Below are positions 8,116 through 17,403 of a DNA stretch of 52,826 nt, piece by piece (within the stretch, counting starts at the first letter, position 1; every line of letters begins with the position of its first letter). The notes under the pieces are model-generated. The model ran no database searches. It had not been told where the DNA came from and was given only the letters and a program-made list of their open reading frames with translations. The stretch is from a bacterium (GTDB lineage Bacteria; Armatimonadota; JACIXR01), in assembly GCA_014360465.1 (NCBI GenBank), contig JACIXQ010000006.1, forward strand, positions 1 to 52,826, given 5' to 3'. The position numbers were made by a program, and so were the translations under genes.

Positions 8116-9015
8116 TTCAAACCGTTTCTCATTCTGCCTTCTTTCCGCTCTCTGGAGATAGTCCTTGTAGCGGACGAGCTTGAATTCCTGGATTATCTCC
8201 TCAATATCCAATTCATCGGTGAGAGGCTCAATGGTGAATAGTGCTTCATCGGCAAAGGTCTCAATCTTCACTTTATCTCCGTATTTCCGCCTTATCTCCC
8301 TCGTTTTCTCTTCCTGGAAATCCCAATGGAAAACACCTTTATCTATCTCTATATTCTCCCATACCCAGAAGGAGAAGCGATTAGTCTTAACAAGCCATCT
8401 GCCCATATTGTCTATAATTCCCGATTTCAATTCCCAGGTTGAAGCCACTATGTAAACATTGTTGAGAAGTGCAATGGAGTTTAGAACTCTGCCTGCGGGG
8501 TAAGCGGAGGAAAAGATAATCATCTTTGCCCCCTTCTCCACGAGCTGCCTCCAGTAGTGGGACCAGTTTGCATCAAAGCAAATCTGGAATCCTATCTTTC
8601 CGAATTCTGTATCTACCGGTTCCTGTTCCTCAGCCCCGGGGATTACCCCTTCTTCCATTTCCGGCTCGGTTGGATGTATCTTATCATATTTACCAACAAG
8701 TTCTCCCTTCTTGTCATATAGGAGGCAGGTGTTGAAGATTTTGCCATTCCTATTGTCATAAATTGAGCCGGTGAGATAAACCCTGTGTTTCTTCGCCATT
8801 TCACTTAAAAATTCTTTTGCTCGTTCGGAGTCTTTTATATCCCCTGCTTTTATGGGTACTCCTACATAAGGGAATACCTCGGGCAAGGCAACGATGTCGG
8901 GCTTTATGCCCTCCATTTCCTCCAGCACAGCCTCAATGTATTTAAGGTTATCATCAATGCTATTGGCTTTCCTGAACTCCAGCGCCATAGAAACTGTCGC
9001 TACTTTTACTTTCAT
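8104..9015 (-). CDS. Carbon-nitrogen hydrolase (nitrilase superfamily)
   Basis: A 303-residue cytoplasmic enzyme with the family's Glu-Lys-Cys triad: Glu46 (VALPEVFPYVG), Lys112 (GKYDKIHPTE) and Cys146 (GFQICFDANW). Such enzymes split amide C-N bonds of small molecules; the sequence does not reveal whether the substrate is an N-carbamoyl amino acid, omega-amide or other amide. The start at 9015 has GGAGG eleven bases upstream. The extra C-terminal part beyond about 260 is charged and could serve in oligomerisation. It converges with the oxidoreductase gene, overlapping by 12 bases, with no room for a terminator between them. Confidence 0.87.
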   Translation of the reverse strand: MKVKVATVSMALEFRKANSIDDNLKYIEAVLEEMEGIKPDIVALPEVFPYVGVPIKAGDIKDSERAKEFLSEMAKKHRVYLTGSIYDNRNGKIFNTCLLYDKKGELVGKYDKIHPTEPEMEEGVIPGAEEQEPVDTEFGKIGFQICFDANWSHYWRQLVEKGAKMIIFSSAYPAGRVLNSIALLNNVYIVASTWELKSGIIDNMGRWLVKTNRFSFWVWENIEIDKGVFHWDFQEEKTREIRRKYGDKVKIETFADEALFTIEPLTDELDIEEIIQEFKLVRYKDYLQRAERRQNEKRFELKC

Positions 9016-9133
9016 ATTTGAAATTCCTCCTTTTTTCTTTGAGATTAATATCCATCTAATCCGATGTCAAAGGAATAACCTCTGTCTCATCATCGGTTTG
9101 CCAACAAAATTTTGAGAATACGGCGAAAATTTT

Positions 9134-9161
9134 TTGACAAATTGTTGATTTTATATTGACA
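9134..9161 (+). promoter_or_regulatory. AT-rich promoter region of the first prepilin gene
   Basis: Two TTGACA boxes (9134-9139 and 9156-9161) lie in a very AT-rich stretch. The best partner of the second is TATATA at 9176-9181, at a short spacing of about 14 bases, so the exact promoter is uncertain. The rest of the space between the divergent nitrilase gene and the prepilin start holds nothing else recognisable. Confidence 0.4.
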
Positions 9162-9268
9162 CAATTTTTAGAGGGTATATAAAGGGAAACCAAAAAGGAT
9201 TGAAGGAAGCGATGTTGTTTGGCGGTTTAACATCTTTAAAATCTGAAAAGAAAGGAGGTGAAACGGAG

Positions 9269-10078
9269 ATGTCCTCAAGAAGGGGTTTTACATTGATAGA
9301 ACTGTTGGTAGTGATAGCAATTATAGCTATCCTCGCCGCTATCCTGTTTCCTGTATTTAGCCGGGCTCGTGAGCAAGCTCGCAAGACTGCTTGCCTTTCC
9401 AACGCAAAGCAGATAGCCACTGCCACTATGCTCTATGTGCAGGATTGGGATGAAACATTTCCCGTATCAACCTACTGCTGTGCACCTGGACATGGCAGTC
9501 CTGTTACCGATACGCCGATGGGACAGATAATGCCCTACCTAAAGAACGCAGGTGTCTACTTCTGTCCCTCCGCTCCTGGAAATCTACTATTAGTTGGTTG
9601 GGTTGATGACAATGGCATCATTCACGGGTGCTGTAATGGTCTTCTCTTCCCTCCGGAATTCCTTCCCTACTTAAAACAACCCTTTGGGATTGGAATGAAC
9701 GAATGTATCCTTCGTTGCACGGGTTTCATCGCCTGTGGTGCCAAGCCCGTTAAGATGGCTGACCTTGATGTGCCGGCAGATTATGTCGTCTGGGGCGATT
9801 CCGCTAACTTCATATCCTGGCACGGAGCAAGGATGATCTGGGCTAACGCCTGCCAAAACATCAAATGCAATAAGGACGACCCTAATAGGAGGAGTTGGAG
9901 CAAGAATACTCGCCATGTGGGTGGCTCTAATCTGATCTTCTGCGATGGACACGCCAAGTGGTTGAGCTCACAAACGATAGCTGGTAAAGGGTATGTGCAT
10001 ATGTTTATCCCCGATTGCAAAGGTCCGGCTGGTGATAGAAGCTTTTTCGATGTTTGGGGAGGAAGCGCATTTCCGTAA
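9269..10078 (+). CDS. DUF1559-type prepilin / pseudopilin-like protein
   Basis: I start at the ATG at 9269, after AAAGGAGGTGA, giving 269 residues; a longer frame from 9200 has no ribosome binding site. After a short basic leader (MSSRRG) comes the type IV prepilin cleavage site G|FTLIE and hydrophobic helix, then [18 protein letters not shown] as in DUF1559 proteins. The C-terminal H-x9-DG motif is intact ([14 protein letters not shown]). Cysteine content is high, suggesting disulphides outside the cell. These proteins are expected to be processed by a prepilin peptidase and displayed as minor pilins or surface proteins; their function is unknown. No pilus assembly genes are nearby. The next gene is a secreted hydrolase 65 bases downstream. 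Confidence 0.9.
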   Translation: MSSRRGFTLIELLVVIAIIAILAAILFPVFSRAREQARKTACLSNAKQIATATMLYVQDWDETFPVSTYCCAPGHGSPVTDTPMGQIMPYLKNAGVYFCPSAPGNLLLVGWVDDNGIIHGCCNGLLFPPEFLPYLKQPFGIGMNECILRCTGFIACGAKPVKMADLDVPADYVVWGDSANFISWHGARMIWANACQNIKCNKDDPNRRSWSKNTRHVGGSNLIFCDGHAKWLSSQTIAGKGYVHMFIPDCKGPAGDRSFFDVWGGSAFP

Positions 10079-10143
10079 AATTTAATTAGATTGAATTCAG
10101 CCTTCAATATAAAATCCTTTAAATAAGGAAAGGAGGGATATTT

Positions 10144-13020
10144 ATGTTTAAATATAGCCTTTTGCTTCCTATTTTTCTGGGTAGCCTCTCCCTCCTTGCC
10201 CAGATACCACAGATAAGGCTGAGCAAAACTGACCAGGTTCCTATAATAGATGGTGACCTCAACGAGCCTTGCTGGGCTTCGGCAGAGAAAATCACGCTTA
10301 ACCATCTCCTCGGCAAGTCCGATTCTCCCACACAAAGGACGGAGGTTCTTCTTACTTATGATGATTCAACCCTTTATATTGCCTTTATCTGTTATGAGGA
10401 CAGGATGGACAAAGTGGTGGCGAATCAGAAGGAGAGGGATGTTGATGTCTGGCAGGATGACTGCCTTGAGATTTTCCTTTCACCCGAGCCACCAATTTAT
10501 TACCACTTCATCCTCAATACCCTCGGAACTCAGCAGGACGAGCTTGTCAAGGATGTTAAGTGGAATGCGGATTGGGAAGGGAAGGTGAAGAAGTATCCAG
10601 ATAGATGGCAGGCTGAAATTGCCATTCCCTTTTCATCTTTTCCCCTATCCCTACATACGCCTTTGGAGTGGCGAGCAAATTTCTGTAGGCAGGAACTATT
10701 CCATAGAGAGCTGGCAAGTTGGGCACCTCTGGAGAAGAGCTTCCACGAGCCCGCGAACTTCGGTTCGGTCGTTTTTACATCGCCTCCACCATTTTCACAG
10801 ATTGCACTGCAACAGATGAAAGAAGCAGAGGGAAAATGGTTGAAGTATCTCAATGAGGTTCTTCTTGAAGCGGAATCATCAAAAAGCGAGCTGGGAAAGA
10901 AATTGGTAATGGAAATAGAGAAGATCAAAGGCGATTTTGAAAGGGGAGAGCTTGACCCTCGGTTCTTCAATCCCAGGGATATAGAACTCCTTGTGAGCAA
11001 GCTGAGAGTAGCGAAGAAGGAGAATGCTCCATATATTGTCTGTAAGGAGAGTAGCCTGAACAAGATAAGGAGGGATAAACCCTACGCTGGTAAACCCACG
11101 GATGCGATAACTATTTACTGTGCCAGAAATGAGAGACGCTCCGCCCAGCTTGTTCTCCTGCCTCTTCAAACAAATCTAAAGGATGTCCATATCATCTGGA
11201 GTGATTTGAAGGGCAAGGCAGGCGAGATAAGAAGGGAAAATATAACTCTTAACCTTGTAGATTATGTGGAGGTTAAGCAACCCACGAAGGAGGCTGAACC
11301 AGGCGTCTATCCTGACCCACTCCTTCCCTATTCCCCCTTTGATGTTTCCCTGGAGGGGATTCAACCTCTGTGGCTAACCGTCTATGTTCCGACATCTGCA
11401 AGAGCGGGTTGGTATGAAGGGTGGTTGGAAATAAGACCAGCGAACACCTCGGCTAAAAGAATAAAAATTCGCTTATATGTCTTCAATTTCTCCTTGCCCA
11501 CGCCCCCGACTTTGAAGACCTGCTTCTTGCTCAATACTGGCTATCTATCAAGATATCACAAAACGTTGGATACAACCTGGAGTTGGTTTGAATCGCCACC
11601 CCAACGCTGGGGTAGTGTCTTTTTAACGGAGGATGCTGTTGAGGGGAAATATGCTCTGACCGCGCCACCGACGAGTCTTCGTTGGAGCAATTTTCTCTCC
11701 TCTTATCAGGGAACCTGTGATGAAAATACCTATGTGTCTTTCGCCTACAAATCAAATGACGATGGCACGACCTTTCTCTTGATTAGCACACCAAATGGCA
11801 ACAAGTTCTTTACTCCAGGGGAACAAGAGAAGGGAAAGTGGCACAGGGCAACTGCGAGATTAATAGATTGTGGAGTTCCCGCTGGGAGTAGATTTGGACT
11901 GCAATTCGTCCACGATTTTGAGGGCGGCAAGCATACCTGTGTCATAGACGACATTGTTGTGTATCGGGAGAAGAATGGTGAGAAGGAGATTTTATATAAG
12001 GAGAATTTTGAAGATTATCCTAAAGAAACATTCGCTGAGCTGGTGCGAAAATATCGCTTGAATATGCTGGAGCATAGGGTCAGCGATTGCGATATAGTCG
12101 CTCCTGATATAGAGATAAGCGATGGGAAAGTGAAAATAGATTGGTCCAAATTCGATGAAGAGATAAGCTTCTATGTAAATAGGGGTTTGAATGGATTCAA
12201 TATAAATTGGTTGAGAATTCCCGGTGGGTGGGGTGAGGTGGGTAAGCTTGACCCCCAGCAACTTGGCATTAGTGCCCAGATAATAAAGGAGACGGAAAAA
12301 CATCTTGCTGAGAAGGGATGGCTGAAATTTGGTTATATCTACACCATAGATGAGCCAAGCCGGGAATATTTTCCCACAATCAAGGAAATCTTCTCCTTCG
12401 TGAAGGAAAACGGTCCCCATCTTCGTCGTCTTCTAACCTTTGGCTATGGTGCAACCCGCCCCTGGATGCCTGGGGAGGAAGGTTTGCCTGCCTATGCAGA
12501 AATCGCCGATTATGTGGATATACTCGTGCCTCACTCCGACTGTTTCGCCTATTCCTATTTGAAATCCCTTAAAGCGAAGGGTAAGGAAATCTGGATATAT
12601 GTTTGTATATCCGCCCAGAAACCTTACCCCAACATCTGGGCTGTAGATTACCCGGGGATAGACCATCGTATCCTCTTCTGGCAATGCTTCAAATACGATG
12701 TTGAAGGGTTTCTCTACTGGTGCGTGAACTACTGGGAGAAAAATCCCTGGAAGGAAACCCAGACATATCCTGGAGGCAATGGGGATGGCTCGCTTCTTTA
12801 TCCTGGCAAGGAAGGACCTATTAATTCGCTAAGATGGGAGATAATCAGGGAAGGCATTCAGGATTATGAGTATCTGATGTTGTTGAAGAAAAAAATAGGA
12901 GAGGGTAAGGCGAAGAGATGGTTGGACGGCATAGTCGTTGACCTGACGAAATACACGCAGGACCCTGATAAGCTTGAACAGAGGAGAATTGAAATAGGGA
13001 GGATGCTGGAAAGCCTTTGA
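10144..13020 (+). CDS. Secreted CBM9-like / DUF4091 glycoside-hydrolase-like protein
   Basis: A 958-residue exported protein with a signal peptide (to about LLAQ, residue 20) and AAAGGAGGG before the ATG. Residues about 22-215 look like a family 9 carbohydrate-binding domain (PIIDGDLNEPCWASAEKI, DDCLEIFLSPE). A beta-sandwich linker follows near 460-640, with a second possible binding domain. The C-terminal half resembles the catalytic TIM barrel of GH123-like proteins (IYTIDEPSREYFPTIKEI) and ends in the DUF4091 signature (REGIQDYEYLMLLKK). GH123 members cleave N-acetylgalactosaminides; many DUF4091 proteins are uncharacterised, so the substrate is not assigned. A paralogous architecture occurs at 28094-31621. 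Confidence 0.82.
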   Translation: MFKYSLLLPIFLGSLSLLAQIPQIRLSKTDQVPIIDGDLNEPCWASAEKITLNHLLGKSDSPTQRTEVLLTYDDSTLYIAFICYEDRMDKVVANQKERDVDVWQDDCLEIFLSPEPPIYYHFILNTLGTQQDELVKDVKWNADWEGKVKKYPDRWQAEIAIPFSSFPLSLHTPLEWRANFCRQELFHRELASWAPLEKSFHEPANFGSVVFTSPPPFSQIALQQMKEAEGKWLKYLNEVLLEAESSKSELGKKLVMEIEKIKGDFERGELDPRFFNPRDIELLVSKLRVAKKENAPYIVCKESSLNKIRRDKPYAGKPTDAITIYCARNERRSAQLVLLPLQTNLKDVHIIWSDLKGKAGEIRRENITLNLVDYVEVKQPTKEAEPGVYPDPLLPYSPFDVSLEGIQPLWLTVYVPTSARAGWYEGWLEIRPANTSAKRIKIRLYVFNFSLPTPPTLKTCFLLNTGYLSRYHKTLDTTWSWFESPPQRWGSVFLTEDAVEGKYALTAPPTSLRWSNFLSSYQGTCDENTYVSFAYKSNDDGTTFLLISTPNGNKFFTPGEQEKGKWHRATARLIDCGVPAGSRFGLQFVHDFEGGKHTCVIDDIVVYREKNGEKEILYKENFEDYPKETFAELVRKYRLNMLEHRVSDCDIVAPDIEISDGKVKIDWSKFDEEISFYVNRGLNGFNINWLRIPGGWGEVGKLDPQQLGISAQIIKETEKHLAEKGWLKFGYIYTIDEPSREYFPTIKEIFSFVKENGPHLRRLLTFGYGATRPWMPGEEGLPAYAEIADYVDILVPHSDCFAYSYLKSLKAKGKEIWIYVCISAQKPYPNIWAVDYPGIDHRILFWQCFKYDVEGFLYWCVNYWEKNPWKETQTYPGGNGDGSLLYPGKEGPINSLRWEIIREGIQDYEYLMLLKKKIGEGKAKRWLDGIVVDLTKYTQDPDKLEQRRIEIGRMLESL

Positions 13021-13025
13021 ATGGG

Positions 13026-13031
13026 TATAAT
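13026..13031 (+). promoter_or_regulatory. -10 box directly before the ArgA-type gene
   Basis: TATAAT ends nine bases before the ATG at 13040, so transcription would begin at or within about two bases of the start codon. No good -35 box is present at the right distance and there is no ribosome binding site. This suggests a leaderless mRNA; the 19 bases between the two genes otherwise hold nothing. Confidence 0.4.
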
Positions 13032-13039
13032 TTATCCAT

Positions 13040-13492
13040 ATGATTTTGCGAAAAGCACGAATAGAGGATATAAAGGAGATTTATAATCTGGTTAACTATT
13101 TCGCCCAGAAGGGCGAAATGCTTCCTCGTTCCCAGAGTGAGCTTTATGAGAATATGAGGGATTTCTTCGTAGTAGAGGATAATGGAGAGGTTATTGGCTG
13201 TTGTGCTCTCCATATCCTCTGGGACGACTTGGCTGAAGTCAAATCGCTTGCAGTTAAGGAAAGTCATCAAGGCAAGGGCATCGGAAAAATGCTTGTGAAT
13301 GCTTGTGTGGAGGAGGCGAAGGCTTTGGGGATAAAAAGGGTTTTCGCCCTTACATTTAAACCCGGCTTTTTTCAAAAGTTGGGCTTCAGGTTGATAGATA
13401 AGGACGATTTGCCGAGGAAAGTCTGGGGAGAGTGTATAAAATGTCCCCTCTTTCCCGAGTGCAAGGAGGAAGCGGTTATAATTGAACTTTGA
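13040..13492 (+). CDS. argA: Short GNAT N-acetyltransferase, ArgA-type (probable N-acetylglutamate synthase)
   Basis: A 150-residue GNAT protein with the acetyl-CoA loop (SHQGKGIGKML, about residues 74-84). The opening (KARIEDIKEIYNLVNYFAQKG) and the segment LPRSQSELYENMRDFFV match the short, single-domain N-acetylglutamate synthases of many bacteria. The usual end (KVWGECIKCPLFPECKEEAVII) is also present. The reaction is acetyl-CoA plus L-glutamate to N-acetyl-L-glutamate, the first step of arginine synthesis. No other arginine gene is in the window. The assignment rests on similarity to known sequences as I remember them; another GNAT substrate cannot be excluded. Confidence 0.8.
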   Translation: MILRKARIEDIKEIYNLVNYFAQKGEMLPRSQSELYENMRDFFVVEDNGEVIGCCALHILWDDLAEVKSLAVKESHQGKGIGKMLVNACVEEAKALGIKRVFALTFKPGFFQKLGFRLIDKDDLPRKVWGECIKCPLFPECKEEAVIIEL

Positions 13493-13498
13493 CTACTA

Positions 13499-14377
13499 TC
13501 ACTTCTTGCCAACGAGTATTATCTCGTCAAGTGTGTGGAAGAGGCGATTTGGATATTCGGGAATCAGGCTGATGATAGTATAGTTCCCTTTAAGGGCGCA
13601 TATCAGGACATAGGGGAAGGAGGGCTGGGGTTCAACATTTTTTATCACCAACTGCCAGCCACCCTCTTTCAATTTTCCTTCAAAGTACTCTATAACATCG
13701 CGGGGATGTATCCTTGAGGGAAGCTGGAATTCCCTGAAATATATCTCTTCAACATCGGCGAGAATAGATTGAAGCAGGAGAGGGGGTTTCTGCATTTTAG
13801 CGGTGGAAGGAGCTGACCCCATAGCTTTTTCGCCAGTTTCTTTCTTTAGCCTTTCGCTTATTATCTTTCCTGGTATCCGAGCTTCAAGGACAAGCTTGGC
13901 TTGGGGAGGTGGTGGGATTTGGGGGAAAATTTGCTCTGTCTTTTGTTCCGCAAGGGAAATTGCGAGGTTGCTTAAACCTTTCATAACAATTCCCAAAAGG
14001 ATGCCGATATCCCTCACACCCTTAGCTTCCACGAGTAGAAACTGACGAGGAGTAGTGCCGGGAGCGATTAGGAGGATATCCTTGCCCCTATTGAAGGCGA
14101 ATATCATCTCCTTTTGGGCAGAGGACATCGCACTAAGAGCTTTCCAACCTTTGGAGGGAAGAGTTTGTTGCCAGAATTGCATAGCTTCTTCCCTGTCTCC
14201 TTCAACTATTACTACTTCCAAATTCTCAATCTGTTTTCCCTCCTCCCCAAAAAGTGCCTGGATAAGAATGGGAGGTAGGGCGGTGCTTTCAAGAACTTTC
14301 AAATAGGGAGGAATTTGGATATCCAAAGCGAAGGCGAAAATGGAAGCGAACAATAATAGTATTAGAAGTTTTCTCAT
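13499..14377 (-). CDS. Exported protein of unknown function downstream of sigma/anti-sigma genes
   Basis: A 292-residue protein with a clear signal peptide (KLLILLLFASIFAFALD). I do not recognise a family. It shows two similar-sized alpha/beta stretches, one near 50-110 (LEVVIVEGDREEAMQFWQQ) and one near 215-290 (HPRDVIEYFEGKLKEGGWQL), each resembling the 'two-peptide plus Trp' pattern of small exported sensor or lipoprotein domains. It is the last gene of the run, 15 bases after the anti-sigma gene, and converges with the ArgA-type gene. Location suggests it could be a target or periplasmic partner of the sigma/anti-sigma pair. Confidence 0.65.
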   Translation of the reverse strand: MRKLLILLLFASIFAFALDIQIPPYLKVLESTALPPILIQALFGEEGKQIENLEVVIVEGDREEAMQFWQQTLPSKGWKALSAMSSAQKEMIFAFNRGKDILLIAPGTTPRQFLLVEAKGVRDIGILLGIVMKGLSNLAISLAEQKTEQIFPQIPPPPQAKLVLEARIPGKIISERLKKETGEKAMGSAPSTAKMQKPPLLLQSILADVEEIYFREFQLPSRIHPRDVIEYFEGKLKEGGWQLVIKNVEPQPSFPYVLICALKGNYTIISLIPEYPNRLFHTLDEIILVGKK

Positions 14378-14392
14378 ATCCTACACCTTCCT

Positions 14393-15073
14393 TCAGAGCT
14401 CCCCTCCGGCTTGGAGAGCGTTGAGGGTTCGCTCCAGACTGCTTTCAGCCGAGCGAGCGCTTAGGAGAGCCATCTGTAATCTCTCAAGAATCTTGTCCTC
14501 AATGTTGACATCATTGGGAGAGGTCCGTTGTGGATTGATATTCCCTCTTGCCACAACGACCGGGCTCTTAGGTTTGGAAGCGTAAACCCTTGGTTTCTGA
14601 ATTTTTGAAGGATAAGTAGCAGGTTTTCTGGGTACAGGTCTCACGGTGACGGGTGGTGGTGAGAGGGGGGTGGATGGTGCTTCCTGAATGGTTGGAGTTG
14701 GGGCGAATGCTGAAACTGTTGCCCGAGGGGTAGAACGGTGTTTGTTCAGAGTTTGGAAAAGCATCGCTCCGCAGATTATAACAAGAAGGGAGAAACCAAA
14801 AGCATATACCCACCTAAATTTGGTCCCTGCTTTTTGCTCTTCCCTGACGGGTAGATTAATTTTTATTCTCTGCCAGAGGTAGCTGGGTGCCTCAAGACGG
14901 CGAGCACCTTTAAGGAGGGCTAAACACTTCTCCCATTCTTTTAAAGATGAGGCGCATTTTTCGCAAGTAGAGAGGTGTGCCTCTACCTCTTTCGCATCGT
15001 GCTCTTTGAGCTCTCCTTCAAGGTATAAGGAGAGCAAATCTTCAATTTTTTCACAACTCGTCTTTTTCTTCAT
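14393..15073 (-). CDS. Membrane-bound anti-sigma factor with zinc-finger (zf-HC2) domain
   Basis: A 226-residue protein. Residues 1-50 carry the anti-sigma zinc motif H33-x3-C37-x2-C40 (AHLSTCEKC). One membrane segment lies at about 88-107. The outer part is rich in Pro, Thr and Ser (about 115-190), ending in a short helical stretch (ILERLQMALLSARSAESSLE). In this family the cytoplasmic domain holds the partner sigma factor until an envelope signal releases it. It overlaps the sigma gene by ATGA, as expected for a cognate pair. Confidence 0.88.
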   Translation of the reverse strand: MKKKTSCEKIEDLLSLYLEGELKEHDAKEVEAHLSTCEKCASSLKEWEKCLALLKGARRLEAPSYLWQRIKINLPVREEQKAGTKFRWVYAFGFSLLVIICGAMLFQTLNKHRSTPRATVSAFAPTPTIQEAPSTPLSPPPVTVRPVPRKPATYPSKIQKPRVYASKPKSPVVVARGNINPQRTSPNDVNIEDKILERLQMALLSARSAESSLERTLNALQAGGEL

Positions 15074-15597
15074 TTTTCCAATTCCTCCATTATCTCTTTG
15101 AACTTCTTGCGTGCCCTATGAAGGGCAATCTTAACATTGCTCAGCGGCATCTTCATTATCTGCGATATCTCATTGTAGGAGAGGTCTTCAAAATATCTCA
15201 AAATCAGCAAAGTTCGGTAGAACGGTGGCATCCGCGAAAGAACAGTTTGGACCTCCTCGGAAAGGTCGTCTTCCGGCTCATCGTCACCTCCTAACTTATA
15301 GTCAACTTCCTCCAGCGATGATGTTGGCTGTTTTTCCCTCAAGTGGCTCAGGCACACATTAACGGCTATCCGATAAAGCCAAGTGGAGAGACTACTGTCT
15401 CCCCTAAAGGACTTGAGGGCGGAGAAAGCGCGAAGGAAAGTCTCTTGTGTCCAATCCTCCGCGTCCTCCCTTTTCCCGCTCATCCTGTAGCAAATATTGA
15501 ATACCATATTTTTAAAATTCACGAATATCTCCTCCAGTGCCCACTCCTCTCCCTCCTTCGCCCTTGAAATTACCTCCTCCCAGCGAGCATCAGCCAA
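15070..15597 (-). CDS. ECF RNA polymerase sigma factor
   Basis: A 175-residue group IV sigma factor. Region 2 spans about residues 20-85 (MSGKREDAEDWTQETFLRAF, SLSTWLYRIAVNVCLSH) and region 4 about 112-165 (PPFYRTLLILRYFEDLSYNE, then LSNVKIALHRARKK). The start is TTG at 15597, with GGAG nine bases upstream; no in-frame ATG fits the family better. It likely directs core polymerase to envelope-stress genes, including possibly its own operon. It is followed directly by its anti-sigma gene and lies 55 bases after the endonuclease IV gene, so it may also have its own promoter. Confidence 0.9.
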   Translation of the reverse strand: MADARWEEVISRAKEGEEWALEEIFVNFKNMVFNICYRMSGKREDAEDWTQETFLRAFSALKSFRGDSSLSTWLYRIAVNVCLSHLREKQPTSSLEEVDYKLGGDDEPEDDLSEEVQTVLSRMPPFYRTLLILRYFEDLSYNEISQIMKMPLSNVKIALHRARKKFKEIMEELEK

Positions 15598-15652
15598 TGA
15601 GGTGCACTCCTTTTTCTCTTCCGATATTTAGACGCAATTTTCCCCTCCTAAG

Positions 15653-16486
15653 TTACGCCTCATCCCTCAGGTATTTCGCCAAGTAGATGTTATACCTGTC
15701 CTCTTCCGGGTCGTAAGGGGTCTCCATTATAGCCGGAAGCTGGGAGAAGAAGGAATCGTTTATTATGGCTTTTATACCTTTTATGCCTATGTTTCCCTTT
15801 CCAAGACTCTCGTGACGGTCAACCTTACTTCCTAAAGGTGACCGGCAATCGTTAAGATGGATTAGCTTCACTTTTTCGCCCAATTTTGATTCCACCTTAT
15901 TACTCAGTTCCGCTACTTTATCCGCCGTTCTGAGGTCATAACCGGCGGCAAAAAGATGGCAAATATCAAGACATATACCTATTTTATCTGAATTTACATT
16001 TTCAAGCAACATTTCCATCTCCTCTATTGAAGAGCACATCCCACTTCCACCTCCTGCTGTGTTTTCCACAAGAAGCATAGCCTTGCCCTTGTGGTATTCT
16101 AAAATCATCCGGAGCGCTTGTGTCAATCTTTCCATTCCTATTTCAACCCCTTCGTCCTTATGGCTTCCCGCATGGACGATGACGAAGTCAGCACCTCCTT
16201 CCTCGGCAAATCTTAAGTGTTCTATCAGGATAAGAACGGATTTTTTGTAGACATCTTCTTCGGGTGAGGCGAGATTTAGAAGATAGGGAGAGTGGATAGC
16301 TATGGGATATATATCGTTTTCCTTCAATTCGCTGATATACCATTTGAACTCATCAGGGTTCTTGCTTATTTTCCAGCTCAGAGGGCTGGTAATAAGGGTT
16401 TGGATGGTTTCACATCCCAGTTCCAATGCATAGTGGAGCGCCTCCTTGAAGCCTTTATCAACCCTGACTTGAAAGCCGAACCTCAT
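15653..16486 (-). CDS. nfo: Endonuclease IV (AP endonuclease family 2)
   Basis: A 277-residue TIM-barrel enzyme that cuts DNA 5' of abasic sites in base excision repair. All nine metal ligands of the family are visible: His65, His105, Glu141, Asp174, His177, His210, Asp223, His225 and Glu255 (for example CLDICHLFAAGYDL and DRHESLGKGNIG). Length is normal. The gene begins inside the end of the endonuclease III gene (29-bp overlap), so a glycosylase and an AP endonuclease of the same repair pathway are translationally coupled. Confidence 0.93.
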   Translation of the reverse strand: MRFGFQVRVDKGFKEALHYALELGCETIQTLITSPLSWKISKNPDEFKWYISELKENDIYPIAIHSPYLLNLASPEEDVYKKSVLILIEHLRFAEEGGADFVIVHAGSHKDEGVEIGMERLTQALRMILEYHKGKAMLLVENTAGGGSGMCSSIEEMEMLLENVNSDKIGICLDICHLFAAGYDLRTADKVAELSNKVESKLGEKVKLIHLNDCRSPLGSKVDRHESLGKGNIGIKGIKAIINDSFFSQLPAIMETPYDPEEDRYNIYLAKYLRDEA

Positions 16487-17123
16487 AAAATTTGCAAAGC
16501 TCCTTCAAAGGACATTTGGGGCAATCGGGATTACGGGGATGGCATATCTCCCTTCCCAGTCTTATCAGGTTGAGATGGAGAGAGAGGAATCTATTAGGTG
16601 GTAGGTGTGCTTCAACGAGTTCTTCAATCTTCTTGGGATTGAGCCTATTGCCGAAGATTCCCAGGCGGTTTATTATGCGATGTATGTGGGTGTCTACGGG
16701 GAAGACAGGCTTGCCGAAGGAGAAGAGAAGAACGCAGGAAGCAGTCTTGTCTCCAACTCCCGGTAGGGAGAGAAGAAAATTGCGAGCTTCTTCCACTGAG
16801 AGCTTTTCAAGGAACTCAAGGGATAGTGAATCCGTCTTATCTTTGATTCTTTTGAGAGCTTCCTTGATTCTCGCTGCCTTTATCCGGGAAAGTCCACCAC
16901 ATCTTATCTCCCTCTCTATTTCTTCTTCTGGAGCCCCAATTAAATCTTCCCAGTTAGGGAACTTTCTTTTTAAATTTGCGAAAGCTCTATGGGAATTCTT
17001 GTCGGAAGTGTTCTGAGAAAGGATTGTTCTAATTAGCACATCAAGAGGGTTTTCCTTTTCCCTTTGAGGTTGGGAAAAACTATCTTTGAGCAATTCATCT
17101 ATAAGAACGAGGTTATCTCTCAA
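16458..17123 (-). CDS. nth: Endonuclease III-like DNA glycosylase (HhH-GPD, 4Fe-4S)
   Basis: A 221-residue DNA glycosylase/AP lyase for oxidised pyrimidines. The helix-hairpin-helix LPGVGDKTA holds the catalytic Lys126, and Asp144 is in PVDTHIHR. The iron-sulphur loop has Cys194, 201, 204 and 210 with the standard 6-2-5 spacing. It is directly coupled to the endonuclease IV gene and starts one base after the acylphosphatase gene. Confidence 0.93.
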   Translation of the reverse strand: MRDNLVLIDELLKDSFSQPQREKENPLDVLIRTILSQNTSDKNSHRAFANLKRKFPNWEDLIGAPEEEIEREIRCGGLSRIKAARIKEALKRIKDKTDSLSLEFLEKLSVEEARNFLLSLPGVGDKTASCVLLFSFGKPVFPVDTHIHRIINRLGIFGNRLNPKKIEELVEAHLPPNRFLSLHLNLIRLGREICHPRNPDCPKCPLKELCKFYEVRLSSQG

Positions 17124-17124
17124 T

Positions 17125-17403
17125 TTAATAAACTATCCTAAAGCCTCTTAAGTCTCCCTTGGCTTCGCTCCAGATAATCCTTGTATCTCTTACCCTTGCA
17201 GCTGGTGGTCCCTTTTTCAATTCTTCTATAAATTTGATAAGGTTATCCTCTTCCCCTTCCGCGAGAATTTCAACGGTTCCTGAAGGGGTGTTCCTAACAT
17301 AACCATCTATGCGATATCTCATTGCTGCGCTCTGGGCAAAGAAACGAAAGCCTACTCCTTGAACCTTCCCAAATAGTTCTATGAGTGCTCTTTTCTGGGG
17401 CAT
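17125..17403 (-). CDS. acyP: Acylphosphatase
   Basis: A 92-residue enzyme of normal size that hydrolyses acyl phosphates. The signature GKVQGVGFRFF contains catalytic Arg20 and GYVRNTPSGTVEI contains Asn38. It directly abuts the TIGR00725 gene before it and the endonuclease III gene after it, inside the packed minus-strand run. Confidence 0.95.
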   Translation of the reverse strand: MPQKRALIELFGKVQGVGFRFFAQSAAMRYRIDGYVRNTPSGTVEILAEGEEDNLIKFIEELKKGPPAARVRDTRIIWSEAKGDLRGFRIVY

